A stretch of DNA of 64,000 bases from an uncultured Roseobacter sp. (GTDB taxonomy: Bacteria; Pseudomonadota; Alphaproteobacteria; Rhodobacterales; Rhodobacteraceae). The notes beneath the pieces were generated by a model. It had not been told where the DNA came from. It searched no databases and was given only the letters and a program-made list of their open reading frames with translations. Below are positions 35,883 to 46,140 of the stretch, in pieces. The number at the start of each line of letters is the position of its first letter. The first letter of the stretch is position 1. Where the stretch lies: NCBI GenBank assembly GCA_947501635.1, contig CANMWT010000003.1, positions 62,001 to 126,000 of the forward strand. Direction: 5' to 3'. The translations under genes were made by a program, and so were the position numbers.

Positions 35883-37394
35883 ATGTCACTGGTTCCTGAA
35901 TTCGACACTTTTGAGGCCGCCTACTCTGCCGGTCGCAATCAGGTTGTATACACCCGCCTGGCCGCGGATCTCGACACGCCTGTGTCCTTGATGCTGAAGC
36001 TGACCGGCGCACAAAAGGATGCCTTTGTGCTTGAATCGGTCACCGGCGGCGAAGTGCGCGGGCGATATTCGATCATCGGGATGAAACCCGATCTGATCTG
36101 GCGGTGTCAGGGCGAGACCAGTGCCGTGAACCGGCAGGCGCGCTATGACGCCGAGGCATTTGTGCCAATCGAAGGCAACCCGCTTGATGCGGTGCGCGCG
36201 CTGATCGCAGAGAGCAAGATCGACCTGCCACAGGATTTGCCGCAGGCGGCTGCGGGCCTTTTTGGTTATCTGGGGTATGACATGGTGCGTCTGGTCGAGC
36301 ATTTGCCCGACGTGAACCCCGACCCCTTGGGATTGCCGGATGCGATCATGCTGCGCCCTTCCGTCGTCGCCGTACTGGACGGGGTCAAGGGAGAGGTCAC
36401 CGTGGTTTCGCCCGCTTGGGTCTCTGAGGGGCAGACAGCGCGGGCCGCCTATGCGCAGGCTGCGGAGCGTGTCATGGATGCGGTGCGCGATCTGGAGCGT
36501 GCGATACCCGCCGCGACGCGCGATCTGGGCGAAGCGGATGCACCGGCCGCGCCAGTCAGCAACTTCACCCATGAAGGTTACAAGGCCGCAGTTGAAAAGG
36601 CGCGCGACTATATTTGCGCGGGCGATATCTTTCAGGTGGTGCCCGCACAGCGCTGGTGTCAGGACTTCGCACAAGACCCCTTTGCGCTTTACCGGTCGCT
36701 GCGACGCACCAACCCCTCGCCTTTCATGTTCTATTTCAATTTCGGCGGTTTTCAGGTGATCGGTGCCAGTCCCGAAATTCTGGTCCGCGTTTTTGGCGAC
36801 GAAGTAACGATCCGTCCGATCGCCGGCACCCGTCCCCGCGGGGCGACGCCCGAAGAAGACAACGCGCTGGAAGCAGACCTGCTTGCCGATCAGAAAGAGT
36901 TGGCCGAACATCTGATGCTGCTGGATCTGGGGCGCAATGACGTGGGACGGGTTGCCAAGATCGGCACCGTACGACCCACCGAAGAATTCATTGTCGAGCG
37001 CTACAGCCATGTGATGCACATCGTCTCGAATGTGGTGGGAGAATTGCGCGACGACGCCGACGCGCTGGACGCCTTTTTTGCGGGGATGCCAGCGGGCACC
37101 GTGTCGGGTGCACCCAAGGTCCGCGCGATGGAGATCATCGACGAACTGGAGCCTGAAAAGCGCGGCGTTTACGGCGGTGGTGTCGGCTATTTCAGCGCTG
37201 GCGGCGATATGGACATGTGTATCGCGCTGCGCACCGCGGTTGTGCAGGACAAGAAGCTCTATATTCAGGCCGGTGGCGGTGTGGTCTATGACAGTGACCC
37301 AGAGGCGGAGTATCAGGAGACCGTGCACAAGTCGAACGCCATTCGGCGTGCCGCAGCCGATGCCGCGCGCTTTAGCGGGCAAGGCAACCAGTGA
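35883..37394 (+). CDS. trpE: Anthranilate synthase component I
   Basis: Converts chorismate to anthranilate using ammonia from TrpG. Normal length, 503 residues. The feedback-site motif reads VLESVTGGEVRGRYSIIG near residues 48-65. Catalytic regions include SPFMFYFNFGGFQVIGASPE, IRPIAGTRPRGATPEED, ELAEHLMLLDLGRNDVGRV and PAGTVSGAPKVRAMEIID. It follows ppiD by one base. Its partner trpG lies 5.7 kb downstream, separated by three genes, one on the opposite strand. No leader peptide is visible, consistent with its position inside a transcript. Confidence 0.97.
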   Translation: MSLVPEFDTFEAAYSAGRNQVVYTRLAADLDTPVSLMLKLTGAQKDAFVLESVTGGEVRGRYSIIGMKPDLIWRCQGETSAVNRQARYDAEAFVPIEGNPLDAVRALIAESKIDLPQDLPQAAAGLFGYLGYDMVRLVEHLPDVNPDPLGLPDAIMLRPSVVAVLDGVKGEVTVVSPAWVSEGQTARAAYAQAAERVMDAVRDLERAIPAATRDLGEADAPAAPVSNFTHEGYKAAVEKARDYICAGDIFQVVPAQRWCQDFAQDPFALYRSLRRTNPSPFMFYFNFGGFQVIGASPEILVRVFGDEVTIRPIAGTRPRGATPEEDNALEADLLADQKELAEHLMLLDLGRNDVGRVAKIGTVRPTEEFIVERYSHVMHIVSNVVGELRDDADALDAFFAGMPAGTVSGAPKVRAMEIIDELEPEKRGVYGGGVGYFSAGGDMDMCIALRTAVVQDKKLYIQAGGGVVYDSDPEAEYQETVHKSNAIRRAAADAARFSGQGNQ

Positions 37395-37506
37395 GCGGCA
37401 CGACCGATATTAGGGTGAAGCGCCCAACGCGGCCGCTGCAATGCGGTCTGTGCCGGGATGCCTAAGCGGCATTCCGCGTGGCGCGGCACCGGGGCCAAGG
37501 CCTGAA

Positions 37507-38544
37507 ATGGCGCGTGCGGCTTTCGAGATCGCGGGGCAGAAAATTGCCAGAGGCGCGGTTGGGACCGTGCATTTGCCGGTGTCGATCATGCCCGACCATA
37601 CGCCCGTCAACCTGTCGCTTCAGGTGCATCACGGCAAACGTGAAGGGCCGACGGTTTTTGTATCGGCCGCCGTGCACGGTGACGAGGTAATCGGTGTCGA
37701 GATCGTACGGCGCCTGTTGCGTGCACCGCAACTGGCACATCTGCGGGGGACGTTACTGGTGGTGCCCGTGGTCAATGCCTTCGGGTTTCTCAACCGCTCG
37801 CGCTATCTGCCGGACAGGCGCGATCTGAACCGCTGTTTTCCCGGCCACCCGTCGGGCTCGCTCGGGGCGCGTCTGGCACATATCTTTCTGAACGAAGTCG
37901 TGCTGCGGTGCGATTGCGGGATCGACCTGCATTCAGCGGCGATCCACCGCACGAACCTGCCTCAGATCCGCATTTCGCCCAAAGATCCGGTAACAGCGCA
38001 TATGGCCATGTCCTTTGGCGCGCCTGTCGTTCTGACCTCGCCCTTGCGCGAGGGATCCCTGCGCGCCGAGGCGGCAGAGCGCGGCACACCTGTCTTGCTC
38101 TATGAGGCCGGCGAGGGATTGAGGTTTGACGAGATCGCCGTGCGCGCGGGCGTTGCGGGCATTCTTCGGGTACTGCGCGGTCTGAACATGTTGCCCGCCA
38201 AGGGCATCGCACGGGCAAAGGCGCAGCCCTATTTGTGCCGGTCCTCCTCCTGGGTACGGGCCCCTGCGGGTGGGTTGCTGCGCACATTCCGGGCCGAGGG
38301 TGAACTGGTGGAGGAAGGCGATGTGCTCGCCTCTGTCGCTGACCCCTTCGGGGCGGTGGACACCGATATCACCGCGCCGTCTTCGGGCATTCTGATCGGG
38401 CGCGCGATTTTGCCGGTGGTGAATGAGGGCGATGCGGTCTTTCACCTCGCTCGCCTCAGCCCGAAAGCGGCCGAGGACACGGTCGAGGGGCTGACACAGC
38501 AGCTTGAAAGCGACCCGCTTTTCGATGAGGACGAGATCATCTGA
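37507..38544 (+). CDS. AstE/AspA-family deacylase
   Basis: Zinc-dependent carboxypeptidase-like protein of about 345 residues, related to succinylglutamate desuccinylase and aspartoacylase. Zinc-binding elements: AAVHGDEVIGVEI (H and E) and DLHSAAIHRTNLPQ (H); the Arg-rich RRDLNRCFPG binds substrate. The C-terminal part contains a barrel-like domain (VRAPAGGLLRTF...). The ATG at 37507 follows AAGG and matches the usual N-terminus; an ATG at 37441 would add 22 Pro-rich residues. No ast operon is present, so the actual substrate is unknown. Confidence 0.83.
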   Translation: MARAAFEIAGQKIARGAVGTVHLPVSIMPDHTPVNLSLQVHHGKREGPTVFVSAAVHGDEVIGVEIVRRLLRAPQLAHLRGTLLVVPVVNAFGFLNRSRYLPDRRDLNRCFPGHPSGSLGARLAHIFLNEVVLRCDCGIDLHSAAIHRTNLPQIRISPKDPVTAHMAMSFGAPVVLTSPLREGSLRAEAAERGTPVLLYEAGEGLRFDEIAVRAGVAGILRVLRGLNMLPAKGIARAKAQPYLCRSSSWVRAPAGGLLRTFRAEGELVEEGDVLASVADPFGAVDTDITAPSSGILIGRAILPVVNEGDAVFHLARLSPKAAEDTVEGLTQQLESDPLFDEDEII

Positions 38545-38703
38545 GCCGGCACCCGCCATCCCGGACAGCTTGCTCTTTAGTCAAATCCCCTTAAAACCTT
38601 CCGAACAAAAAACGCAGCGATCTGCTTGCAGCGGTGCATTTGTTTACGTCTGGCGCTGCAGACTGCCCCTGAATCGTTTTACGGGACACAAAGCAGCGCA
38701 GGC

Positions 38704-40770
38704 ATGAAAAAATCGGGGCGAGTGATAGGGATAATGGCGCGTATTCTCAACACGCGGCGGCCGCGCGCGCTCTGGCACCGGTATGTTCTGGGGTTCTTTT
38801 TCATTTTTGTGACCGTCTCTGTGTCGCATTGGGCCTCGGTTGAAACCATCACAGCGGCCGAGGATGATGCAGAGGTGCTGTCGGTTTCGGCCCGCCAGCG
38901 CATGCTGAGCCAGCGCATCCTGTTCCTGATGTCCGAGATTGATGAGGCGCATGCTCCGCATGCCGACCACCGCCTTGAGGCCGCCCTTGATCTGTTTGAA
39001 ACATCGCACGACTGGCTTGTGTCCCGCCCCGACCTGTCTGACGAGTTAAAGGCGGTTTACTTTGAGAACGGTGCCATTCCGCTGGACGCATTTTCGCGCC
39101 GGTTTGTCCAGCTGGTGGGCATAGCAAGCAATGCGGAAGGGGCCGAACAGCAAGAGCTGCGTGCGCTACTGGCCGATTGGGGCACCCATGATCTGCTGGC
39201 TGCACTCGCCGCGGCGGCTGACCTCTTTCGGCGCGAGTCGGAGGCGCGGATCGCGCGGCTGCAAGCGATCCAGCAGATCACTCTGCTGGCTGCGCTGCTG
39301 GTACTTTTACTTGAAGCGCTGCTGATTTTTCTGCCCGCCCAGTTGTCGGTCAATCGGGCCATTGATCGGCTGGAGGCGCGGACGAAACACCTGAAGACAT
39401 CGCTCAAAGTGCTCAAAAAGCGTAACGTAGAGTTGTCGAATGCACGCCAGAACCTGACCCATGCCGCCAATCATGATGCCCTTACCGGGCTGCACAACAG
39501 ACGCTCCATCTACGAACATCTGAGTTTTGACGCCCCCGCTACTCAGCGCGGAGATACCGCGCGTTGCGTGATGAAGATTGATCTGGACCTCTTTAAAGAA
39601 GTCAACGACACGCTGGGACATCACGCCGGTGACAAAATGCTTGTGCATGTGGCACAGACCCTGACCCGTGAGACCCGCGCGCAAGACGTAGTGGGCAGGA
39701 TCGGTGGCGACGAATTTGTGATTTTGCTTACCGACCCGCCATCGGTTGATATGATCATGGCGCTGGCAGAACGTATTACCGCGGCAGTGGCTCAGCCTGT
39801 ACAGTTGGAGCATACAAGCTGTAGCATCGGTGCAAGCATCGGCTACACGCTGGCCACGTCGACGGATGCCACAGCAGATCAAATGCTGGTCGAGGCGGAT
39901 CTGGCACTTTACGAGGCAAAACGCGCCGGGCGTGGACGCGCCTGTGCCTATTCCGACGCTCTTGCTCAGGAGCTTGAGATGCGACGCGCGCTCTTCAGGG
40001 AGATCAACGAGGCGCTGGCGCAGGATCAGTTCGAACCCTTTGTGCAGCCGCAGGTCTTCACCTCCGACGGAGCAATTTACGGTTGTGAAGTGCTGGCGCG
40101 GTGGCGCCATCCGGAGCGCGGGATTGTGCCGCCCGCAACCTTCATCGCCGCCGCAGAAGAGGCGCAGTTGATCGACCAGATCGACCGGATCATGATCTGC
40201 AAGGGTCTGGACTTTCTTGAAGAAATGCATGCGGCAGGTATCGAGCTGCCGTCGATCTCGGTCAACGCCTCTCCAACCACGCTGCGCGATGTCCATTTGA
40301 CAGACAGGCTGTTACAGGAGGTGCGCGCGCGGCATCTGGCACCTGCTCATCTGATCGTGGAAGTGCTGGAAAGCACGCTGATCGAACATGACGACGATGC
40401 AGCACTGCACACGATCGAAGCACTGTCCAAGGCAGGTTTCAAGGTCGTGTTGGATGATTTCGGCACAGGCTATGCCTCTATGTCCAACCTGTCGCGGCTC
40501 AGACTAGACGGGATCAAACTGGATCAGTCGCTGGTCAAGCCGGTGCCCGAACCCCGCGCTGACAGCATTATCACAGCTCTGGTCACGCTTGCACGCAGTC
40601 TCAATATGTCGGTGGTGGCCGAAGGGGTCGAGACGGCATCCCATCACGCCTGTATCTCGCGCCTTGGGTGTGATGTGGTGCAGGGCTATCACATTGAAAA
40701 GCCAATGCCGGTGCGCAACTTTGCCGACTGGTACTTCGGCTATACGGCGTATGTAGCCGCGCGCGCGTAA
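38704..40770 (+). CDS. GGDEF-EAL cyclic-di-GMP protein with PilJ-like sensor
   Basis: A membrane-bound c-di-GMP enzyme of about 688 residues. After an N-terminal membrane segment (WHRYVLGFFFIFVTVSV) comes a PilJ/NIT-like extracytoplasmic domain with SARQRMLSQRILFLM, a second membrane segment, a short coiled coil, then GGDEF and EAL domains. The GGDEF is intact (GRIGGDEFVILL) and RAQD five residues before it forms an inhibitory I-site. In the EAL domain the first motif is EVLAR, with DDFGTGYAS and VVAEGVET preserved, so phosphodiesterase activity is plausible. The start could instead be the ATG at 38734, which has AGGGA nearby. Confidence 0.9.
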   Translation: MKKSGRVIGIMARILNTRRPRALWHRYVLGFFFIFVTVSVSHWASVETITAAEDDAEVLSVSARQRMLSQRILFLMSEIDEAHAPHADHRLEAALDLFETSHDWLVSRPDLSDELKAVYFENGAIPLDAFSRRFVQLVGIASNAEGAEQQELRALLADWGTHDLLAALAAAADLFRRESEARIARLQAIQQITLLAALLVLLLEALLIFLPAQLSVNRAIDRLEARTKHLKTSLKVLKKRNVELSNARQNLTHAANHDALTGLHNRRSIYEHLSFDAPATQRGDTARCVMKIDLDLFKEVNDTLGHHAGDKMLVHVAQTLTRETRAQDVVGRIGGDEFVILLTDPPSVDMIMALAERITAAVAQPVQLEHTSCSIGASIGYTLATSTDATADQMLVEADLALYEAKRAGRGRACAYSDALAQELEMRRALFREINEALAQDQFEPFVQPQVFTSDGAIYGCEVLARWRHPERGIVPPATFIAAAEEAQLIDQIDRIMICKGLDFLEEMHAAGIELPSISVNASPTTLRDVHLTDRLLQEVRARHLAPAHLIVEVLESTLIEHDDDAALHTIEALSKAGFKVVLDDFGTGYASMSNLSRLRLDGIKLDQSLVKPVPEPRADSIITALVTLARSLNMSVVAEGVETASHHACISRLGCDVVQGYHIEKPMPVRNFADWYFGYTAYVAARA

Positions 40771-40862
40771 CAGCGCGATGCAGGCACGGTGCCTCGGAAC
40801 ACTCTATCTGTTTTGTGCGCTGTCAGGCGGTAGGGCAGATTCTGCAAGTGGCGCCAGAGCTG

Positions 40863-42884
40863 TCAGGGCTGTTGCGTCAGCACTGCGGAAACCGGCGCCA
40901 TGGCCACAGTAGCCGCGCGATCCTGCAAGGACCAGGACAGCAGTGCCGCCAGTGTTTCAGGGCGCACACGGCCCAACATTACCACGCCGCCGTCCTGCCC
41001 CGCACGGAATGCCGCCTGATCCATGAAGCGGCGGATCACGACTTCGCTCTGGTCCTTGCCGTCAAGATCACGGAAAACCGCGCGCGCGGGCACGCCTTCG
41101 CGCAGCGCCAGTTTCTGAACAGTGTTCAGACCGCGGTTCTGTGTAACAAAACCGTGGCCTGTCTGGGCCAATATCTGCGCGACCTGACGGCCCGCCATGG
41201 GCGTCGTCTGCACGCCAGTGTCAGTGCCTTCAAACACGCCGATAACCTCGGGCAGCTTTTCCAGTGCCACAGACAGGTTCACCTCGGCGTCCGTGGCCGT
41301 CGCACCTGCGGGCAGGTCGATGCCCGCAAGCACCTCAAAGCCCGCCGCACGATATGCCGCCATACGCTCCGCGGCATCTGGCATCAATGCATTGACGGCA
41401 AAGCTGACCGGATAGGGCAACGCGCTGATCGCTGCCAGGCCGTTGTCCGCAGACTGCAGATCAATCCCCTCGTCCATCAGAATGACGGCCATCAGTGGTT
41501 TGCCATCAGGCGCCTCGAAGGGAACACGATAGCGCTCCATCGGGGTGGCGAGCGCATCACCCTCCACTGGGGCCTGCGCTGCGGCAGTCTCCGGCTCATC
41601 CTCTGGTACCGCGTCAACCTCAGGTGTTGCGGAGCCAAGCGACGGCAGGCGGTTCACGCGCACAGCCGCCGACGGCGCTTCGACTGACGGCGCGCTTTGC
41701 GGGTCTTCGGCCGGCGCAGCTGGCGCCTGTGCCTGCGTGGGCACGATTCGATCGGCCGTTTGTTGCACCGCCGGCGCCAATACTGTTTCAATCCGCGCAA
41801 TCTCGGGCAAAACGGTCTGGCCCGGCAGTTCGGGTGCGGGCGATGCTGTCACATCGACGGATGGTGCCACCTCTGAAGGTGCGACAGTCTGCGGCGTCTC
41901 AACGACGAGTTCAGCCGACACCTGCGCGTCCGTGCTGTCATCTTGCTTGCTTTCCACCTCTTTGGCATCCGGTTGGGGCAAGTCGGCGACATCCAGAACC
42001 GCGGGCGCCGAGGGTTCCTGCGCAGCGATCGCGGCAACCACCGCGACAGTTTCAGGCACCGACGCCGGCACAGGCTGCTGGGTCGTCTGCGCGACCTCAG
42101 GGGCCGGCGCGGGTGGGACGACTTCGGCAGGCGCCGGGGCCGCCACAACCGCAACCACCTCCGCCTGCTCAGCAGCTGGCGCCTCAGAAGCAGCGGGCAT
42201 CTCCGGCTCAAAGGCCGTGGCCGGCATCTGGGCCGACGGCAGCGCTGGCTGGTCGGGATCAAGGGCGATGGCACCGATTTCAAAGCTGCCGGCTTGGGCC
42301 GGTTGCTGCTCATCCGGGGCAGCAACGTCTGCATTGCCCGCCACCATCTCAGGCTCCGACGGCACGGCAGGCGCTTGCGGCACCTCGGGATCAACAAAGG
42401 CTGTCGCTTGCGGCACGGCATTGGGCTGCGGGGGTTGCGCCGGCTCAGTACTGATTGGCAGCCCCGGCTCCGTGGCCGGTACTTCCAAAGACCCGGTGCT
42501 GGAATACCTGACGGCTGGCGCCTCTGTATCCGGGGTCGCGATACCGCTCAGCGCGCTATCTTGCAGCGGTGCAGTCTGCGGTAGCGCTGATGCCCCGCCC
42601 GTCTGCGGCACCGCAGCGGGAGACAATGCATCACTCAGCAACGCTGCCAGCGTGTCGGGCTTTGGCGCCGGCACATCCTGTGTCGCGAGCCCGACGGCGG
42701 TCGGGCCAAGCCCGTCCTTGCCGCGATTGCTACCAGGGGCGGAGGCGTCGGAGGTGCGCAGGACAGAGGCATCCCCCCCCTGACCACGGTACTGCGGGTC
42801 CGCACTCATGAGCGACAAAAGTGTAACAGCGCCAAAGCTGACACCCGCGCCCCACAATGTTCCTCTGATAAAACCCTTTGCCAC
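40863..42884 (-). CDS. Divergent polysaccharide-deacetylase-like membrane protein
   Basis: A 673-residue protein. An N-terminal membrane segment (FIRGTLWGAGVSFGAVTLLSLM) is followed by some 430 residues rich in Pro, Ala and acidic residues, then a C-terminal domain (from PDGKPLMAVILMDEG) of the divergent polysaccharide deacetylase family. Residues normally binding metal in that family (paired Asp, GHEV-x-LH and NNMGS motifs) read MDEG, GFEVLAGIDLP and GVFEGTD, so the domain looks catalytically degraded. The long linker would let it span the periplasm. The gene separates trpE and trpG and is read against them. Confidence 0.8.
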   Translation of the reverse strand: MAKGFIRGTLWGAGVSFGAVTLLSLMSADPQYRGQGGDASVLRTSDASAPGSNRGKDGLGPTAVGLATQDVPAPKPDTLAALLSDALSPAAVPQTGGASALPQTAPLQDSALSGIATPDTEAPAVRYSSTGSLEVPATEPGLPISTEPAQPPQPNAVPQATAFVDPEVPQAPAVPSEPEMVAGNADVAAPDEQQPAQAGSFEIGAIALDPDQPALPSAQMPATAFEPEMPAASEAPAAEQAEVVAVVAAPAPAEVVPPAPAPEVAQTTQQPVPASVPETVAVVAAIAAQEPSAPAVLDVADLPQPDAKEVESKQDDSTDAQVSAELVVETPQTVAPSEVAPSVDVTASPAPELPGQTVLPEIARIETVLAPAVQQTADRIVPTQAQAPAAPAEDPQSAPSVEAPSAAVRVNRLPSLGSATPEVDAVPEDEPETAAAQAPVEGDALATPMERYRVPFEAPDGKPLMAVILMDEGIDLQSADNGLAAISALPYPVSFAVNALMPDAAERMAAYRAAGFEVLAGIDLPAGATATDAEVNLSVALEKLPEVIGVFEGTDTGVQTTPMAGRQVAQILAQTGHGFVTQNRGLNTVQKLALREGVPARAVFRDLDGKDQSEVVIRRFMDQAAFRAGQDGGVVMLGRVRPETLAALLSWSLQDRAATVAMAPVSAVLTQQP

Positions 42885-43064
42885 GATCCGCTCATCCTCT
42901 GTCTCGGCGCGACCGGATCATTCCCTGCACAGGGCCTGCCCGCTCGTTCAACCTCATGGCCGCCTCCGCACCTCTTGACGCTGGGGGCTAAGCCTGAACA
43001 TGTATGCCGCACGTATACCGCGCCTGGGGCCTTGGTCTCCAGCCCTGAATGAAAAGTTTTGAGA

Positions 43065-43646
43065 ATGTTGCTGCTGATCGACAACTATGACAGTTTTACC
43101 TACAACCTGTTGCATTATTTGGGCAGTTTAGGCGCCGATGTTGTGATCCGGCGCAACGATGCGCTGGATGTGCAGGAAGCCATGGCAATGAAACCGGCGG
43201 GAATCCTCCTATCACCCGGGCCCTGCGATCCCGATCAGGCCGGAATTTGCCTCGCCTTGACGGCCGCCGCAGCAGAGACGCGCACGCCGCTGATGGGGGT
43301 GTGTCTGGGACATCAAACGATCGGACAGGCCTTCGGCGGCAAGGTTGTGCGCGCGCATGATATCGTGCACGGAAAGCTGGGCGAAATTCACCACGATGAA
43401 GCTGGCGTCTTTGCCGGACTACCAAGCCCCTTTGCCGCGACGCGCTACCACTCGCTTGTGGTTGAGCGCGCTAGCCTGCCCGACTGCCTTGAGATCACCG
43501 CGGCGTTGACCGATGGCACAATCATGGGCCTGCAGCACAAAGAACTGCCTATTCACGGCGTGCAATTCCATCCCGAATCCATCCGCTCTGAGCATGGCCA
43601 CGCAATGCTGCAGAACTTCCTGAAAGAGATGAAAGTCCCCGCATGA
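43065..43646 (+). CDS. trpG: Anthranilate synthase component II (glutamine amidotransferase)
   Basis: Supplies ammonia to TrpE from glutamine. The 193-residue class I amidotransferase has [13 protein letters not shown] at the start, [14 protein letters not shown], the nucleophile Cys in [16 protein letters not shown], and the His/Glu pair in [10 protein letters not shown]. It heads a tight series with trpD (4-base ATGA overlap). The 180-base gap upstream probably holds the promoter. Confidence 0.97.
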   Translation: MLLLIDNYDSFTYNLLHYLGSLGADVVIRRNDALDVQEAMAMKPAGILLSPGPCDPDQAGICLALTAAAAETRTPLMGVCLGHQTIGQAFGGKVVRAHDIVHGKLGEIHHDEAGVFAGLPSPFAATRYHSLVVERASLPDCLEITAALTDGTIMGLQHKELPIHGVQFHPESIRSEHGHAMLQNFLKEMKVPA

Positions 43647-44662
43647 GTGACGCGCTGAAACCTTTGATCGGTGCGGCGGCCGACGGCCCGCTGAGCCGCG
43701 CGCAGGCCGAAGAAGCCTTTGCCATCCTGTTTGACGGCGAAGCCACCCCCAGCCAGATCGGTGGCCTGTTGATGGCGCTGCGCACACGCGGTGAAACTGT
43801 CGCGGAATACGCGGCGGCGGCGGCCGTCATGCGGGCCAAATGCAATGCTGTCAGGGCCCCGAAAGGTGCAATGGACATCGTAGGAACGGGCGGCGACGGT
43901 AAAGGCACGCTGAACATCTCAACCGCGACGGCATTCGTGGTCGCGGGCGCAGGGGTGGTCGTGGCAAAGCATGGCAACCGCAATCTCAGCTCAAAGTCGG
44001 GCGCAGCCGATGCACTGACCCAGATGGGGCTGAACGTCATGGTCGGCCCCGATGTGGTTGAAAAAGCGCTTAACGAGGCCGGTATAGGCTTTATGATGGC
44101 GCCTATGCATCACCCGGCAATCGCCCATGTGATGCCCACACGCGCGGAACTGGGTACACGTACGATCTTTAATATTCTGGGCCCACTGACCAACCCTGCC
44201 GGTGTCAAAAGGCAACTGACCGGCGCCTTCTCCCGTGATCTCATCCGCCCCATGGCCGAGACACTGGGCGCACTTGGGTCCGAGAAAGCATGGCTTGTGC
44301 ACGGCTCGGACGGGACGGACGAATTGACGATCACCGGCACAAGCTGGGTGTGTGTGCTGGCGCCGGACGGATCTGTCACCGATATGGAGGTGCACCCCGA
44401 GGACGCGGGTCTGCCAACCCACGACTTTGAGGCCATCATCGGCGGCACACCAGAAGAAAATGCGCGCGATTTCAAAGCTCTGCTTGAAGGTGCGCCATCT
44501 GCATACCGCGATGCGGTGTTACTGAATGCGGCTGCTGCGCTTGTTGTGGCGGACGCGGCGGATGACCTGCCTACCGGTGTGGAAATGGCGGCACAGTCGA
44601 TCGATAGTGGTGCGGCATCCGCCAAGATCGACGCCGTGGCGCGGATCACACAGGCCGGGTGA
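43643..44662 (+). CDS. trpD: Anthranilate phosphoribosyltransferase
   Basis: Transfers phosphoribose to anthranilate, second step of tryptophan synthesis, 339 residues. Signature elements are [18 protein letters not shown] (PRPP loop) and [17 protein letters not shown], then [32 protein letters not shown]. Starts in an ATGA overlap with trpG and ends in a GTGA overlap with the uracil-DNA glycosylase gene. Confidence 0.98.
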   Translation: MSDALKPLIGAAADGPLSRAQAEEAFAILFDGEATPSQIGGLLMALRTRGETVAEYAAAAAVMRAKCNAVRAPKGAMDIVGTGGDGKGTLNISTATAFVVAGAGVVVAKHGNRNLSSKSGAADALTQMGLNVMVGPDVVEKALNEAGIGFMMAPMHHPAIAHVMPTRAELGTRTIFNILGPLTNPAGVKRQLTGAFSRDLIRPMAETLGALGSEKAWLVHGSDGTDELTITGTSWVCVLAPDGSVTDMEVHPEDAGLPTHDFEAIIGGTPEENARDFKALLEGAPSAYRDAVLLNAAAALVVADAADDLPTGVEMAAQSIDSGAASAKIDAVARITQAG

Positions 44663-45330
44663 CAGGCTTTGACCTCAGCCGCCTGGGCGACTGGCGCCGG
44701 TTGCGCTTTTTTGACAACACGCTGCCCGCGATAGAAAGCGCGCTGGCGGCAGAAACTGCTCAAATCCTGCCGCCACGGGGCCTCGTCTTTGCGGCGCTTG
44801 AGCGGACACCTCCGGACAGGGTCAGGGTTGTGATCCTTGGGCAGGACCCCTACCCAACACCCGGCCATGCGCATGGATTCGCTTTTTCCGCCGAAGCCGA
44901 TACACGGCCGTTTCCCCGTTCACTGAGCAATATTTTCAAAGAAATGGAAGCCGATGTCGGCGCAGCACCGCGCCAGCCTGATCTGCGGTTCTGGGCTGAT
45001 CAGGGGGTGCTTTTGCTGAACACAAGCCTGACCGTGCCAGCCCATGACGCCGGCGGGCATGCCAAACTGGGCTGGCATCATCTCACCGCGCAGGTGCTTG
45101 ACAGGCTCGCGGACCGGCCGCGCGCCTATCTGTTGTGGGGCGCGCATGCCCAAAAGGCCGCGCACAATGTAGCGCAAGGCCAAAACCTCAAGATAGAGAC
45201 CGCGCACCCCTCGCCGCTATCAGCAAGGCGCGGATTTTTTGGCTCTAGACCCTTCAGCCAAGTGAATGCGTGGTTGCAGGCGCAAGGGCATCGCGCCATA
45301 AACTGGGCCAACCCGCCGGAGACGTCATGA
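44659..45330 (+). CDS. ung: Uracil-DNA glycosylase, family 1
   Basis: Removes uracil from DNA, 223 residues. Motif A is [21 protein letters not shown] with the catalytic Asp kept, but the His that follows Tyr in the usual GQDPYH is Pro. Motif B is HPSPLSA with the catalytic His. LLLNTSLTV is also conserved. It starts with GTG overlapping the trpD stop and ends in an ATGA overlap with trpC, so a repair gene is embedded inside a translationally coupled tryptophan operon. Confidence 0.92.
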   Translation: MTGFDLSRLGDWRRLRFFDNTLPAIESALAAETAQILPPRGLVFAALERTPPDRVRVVILGQDPYPTPGHAHGFAFSAEADTRPFPRSLSNIFKEMEADVGAAPRQPDLRFWADQGVLLLNTSLTVPAHDAGGHAKLGWHHLTAQVLDRLADRPRAYLLWGAHAQKAAHNVAQGQNLKIETAHPSPLSARRGFFGSRPFSQVNAWLQAQGHRAINWANPPETS

Positions 45331-46139
45331 CCGAAACAATACTTGATAAAATCAAAGCGTATAAGCTGGAAGAAGTGGCCGCGGACAAAGCCGCCAAACC
45401 GGTGGAGGCCGTCGAGGCGGAAGCGCGCGCCGCACCGCCGGTCCGGGCTTTCGCGGAAAAGCTTCACCAGTGCTCCATTCAAGGCTACGGGCTGATTGCT
45501 GAGATCAAAAAGGCGAGCCCCTCAAAGGGTTTGATCCGCGAAGACTTTGACCCCGCCACATTGGCATCCGCCTACGCGGAAGGGGGCGCGACTTGCCTGT
45601 CGGTACTGACCGATACACCAAGTTTTCAGGGGGCCAAAGACTATCTGGTGCAAGCCCGCGCCGCCTGTGATCTTCCGGTCCTGCGCAAAGACTTCATGTA
45701 TGACACCTATCAGGTGGCCGAAGCGCGCGCGCTTGGGGCTGACTGCATCCTGATCATCATGGCTTCCGTCAGCGATGCGCAGGCACAAGAACTGGAGGAT
45801 GCGGCCACAGCATGGGGCATGGATTGCCTTTTGGAAGTGCACGATGCGCAGGAGCTGGAACGCGCAGGCGCGCTGAAAAGCAGGCTCATGGGGATCAACA
45901 ACCGCAACCTGAAGACCTTTGAAACCACGCTTGATACAACGCGCACCCTGTCGCGCGACGTGCCGCCGGACAGGCTGATTGTTTCGGAATCCGGGCTGAA
46001 CACGCCTGCAGATCTGGCAGATATGGCACGATATGGCGCACGCATTTTCCTGATTGGCGAAAGCCTTATGCGTCAGGCGGATGTCGCCGACGCGACCCGC
46101 AGGCTCTTGGCGGACCCTCTCAGAGCGGGGGGCATGTAG
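45327..46139 (+). CDS. trpC: Indole-3-glycerol-phosphate synthase
   Basis: Ring-closing enzyme of tryptophan synthesis, a 270-residue TIM barrel. Key elements are [17 protein letters not shown] (catalytic Lys and the SPS motif), [34 protein letters not shown] and VSESGL. The ATG at 45327 overlaps the glycosylase stop. There is no fused TrpF domain. moaC follows after one base. Confidence 0.97.
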   Translation: MTETILDKIKAYKLEEVAADKAAKPVEAVEAEARAAPPVRAFAEKLHQCSIQGYGLIAEIKKASPSKGLIREDFDPATLASAYAEGGATCLSVLTDTPSFQGAKDYLVQARAACDLPVLRKDFMYDTYQVAEARALGADCILIIMASVSDAQAQELEDAATAWGMDCLLEVHDAQELERAGALKSRLMGINNRNLKTFETTLDTTRTLSRDVPPDRLIVSESGLNTPADLADMARYGARIFLIGESLMRQADVADATRRLLADPLRAGGM

Positions 46140-46140
46140 C

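Noticed and set aside
41545-42783. Long plus-strand frame rich in Ser, Ala and Gly
   Set aside because: It is the antisense of the Pro/Ala-rich linker of the deacetylase-like protein, where biased codons keep the opposite frame open.
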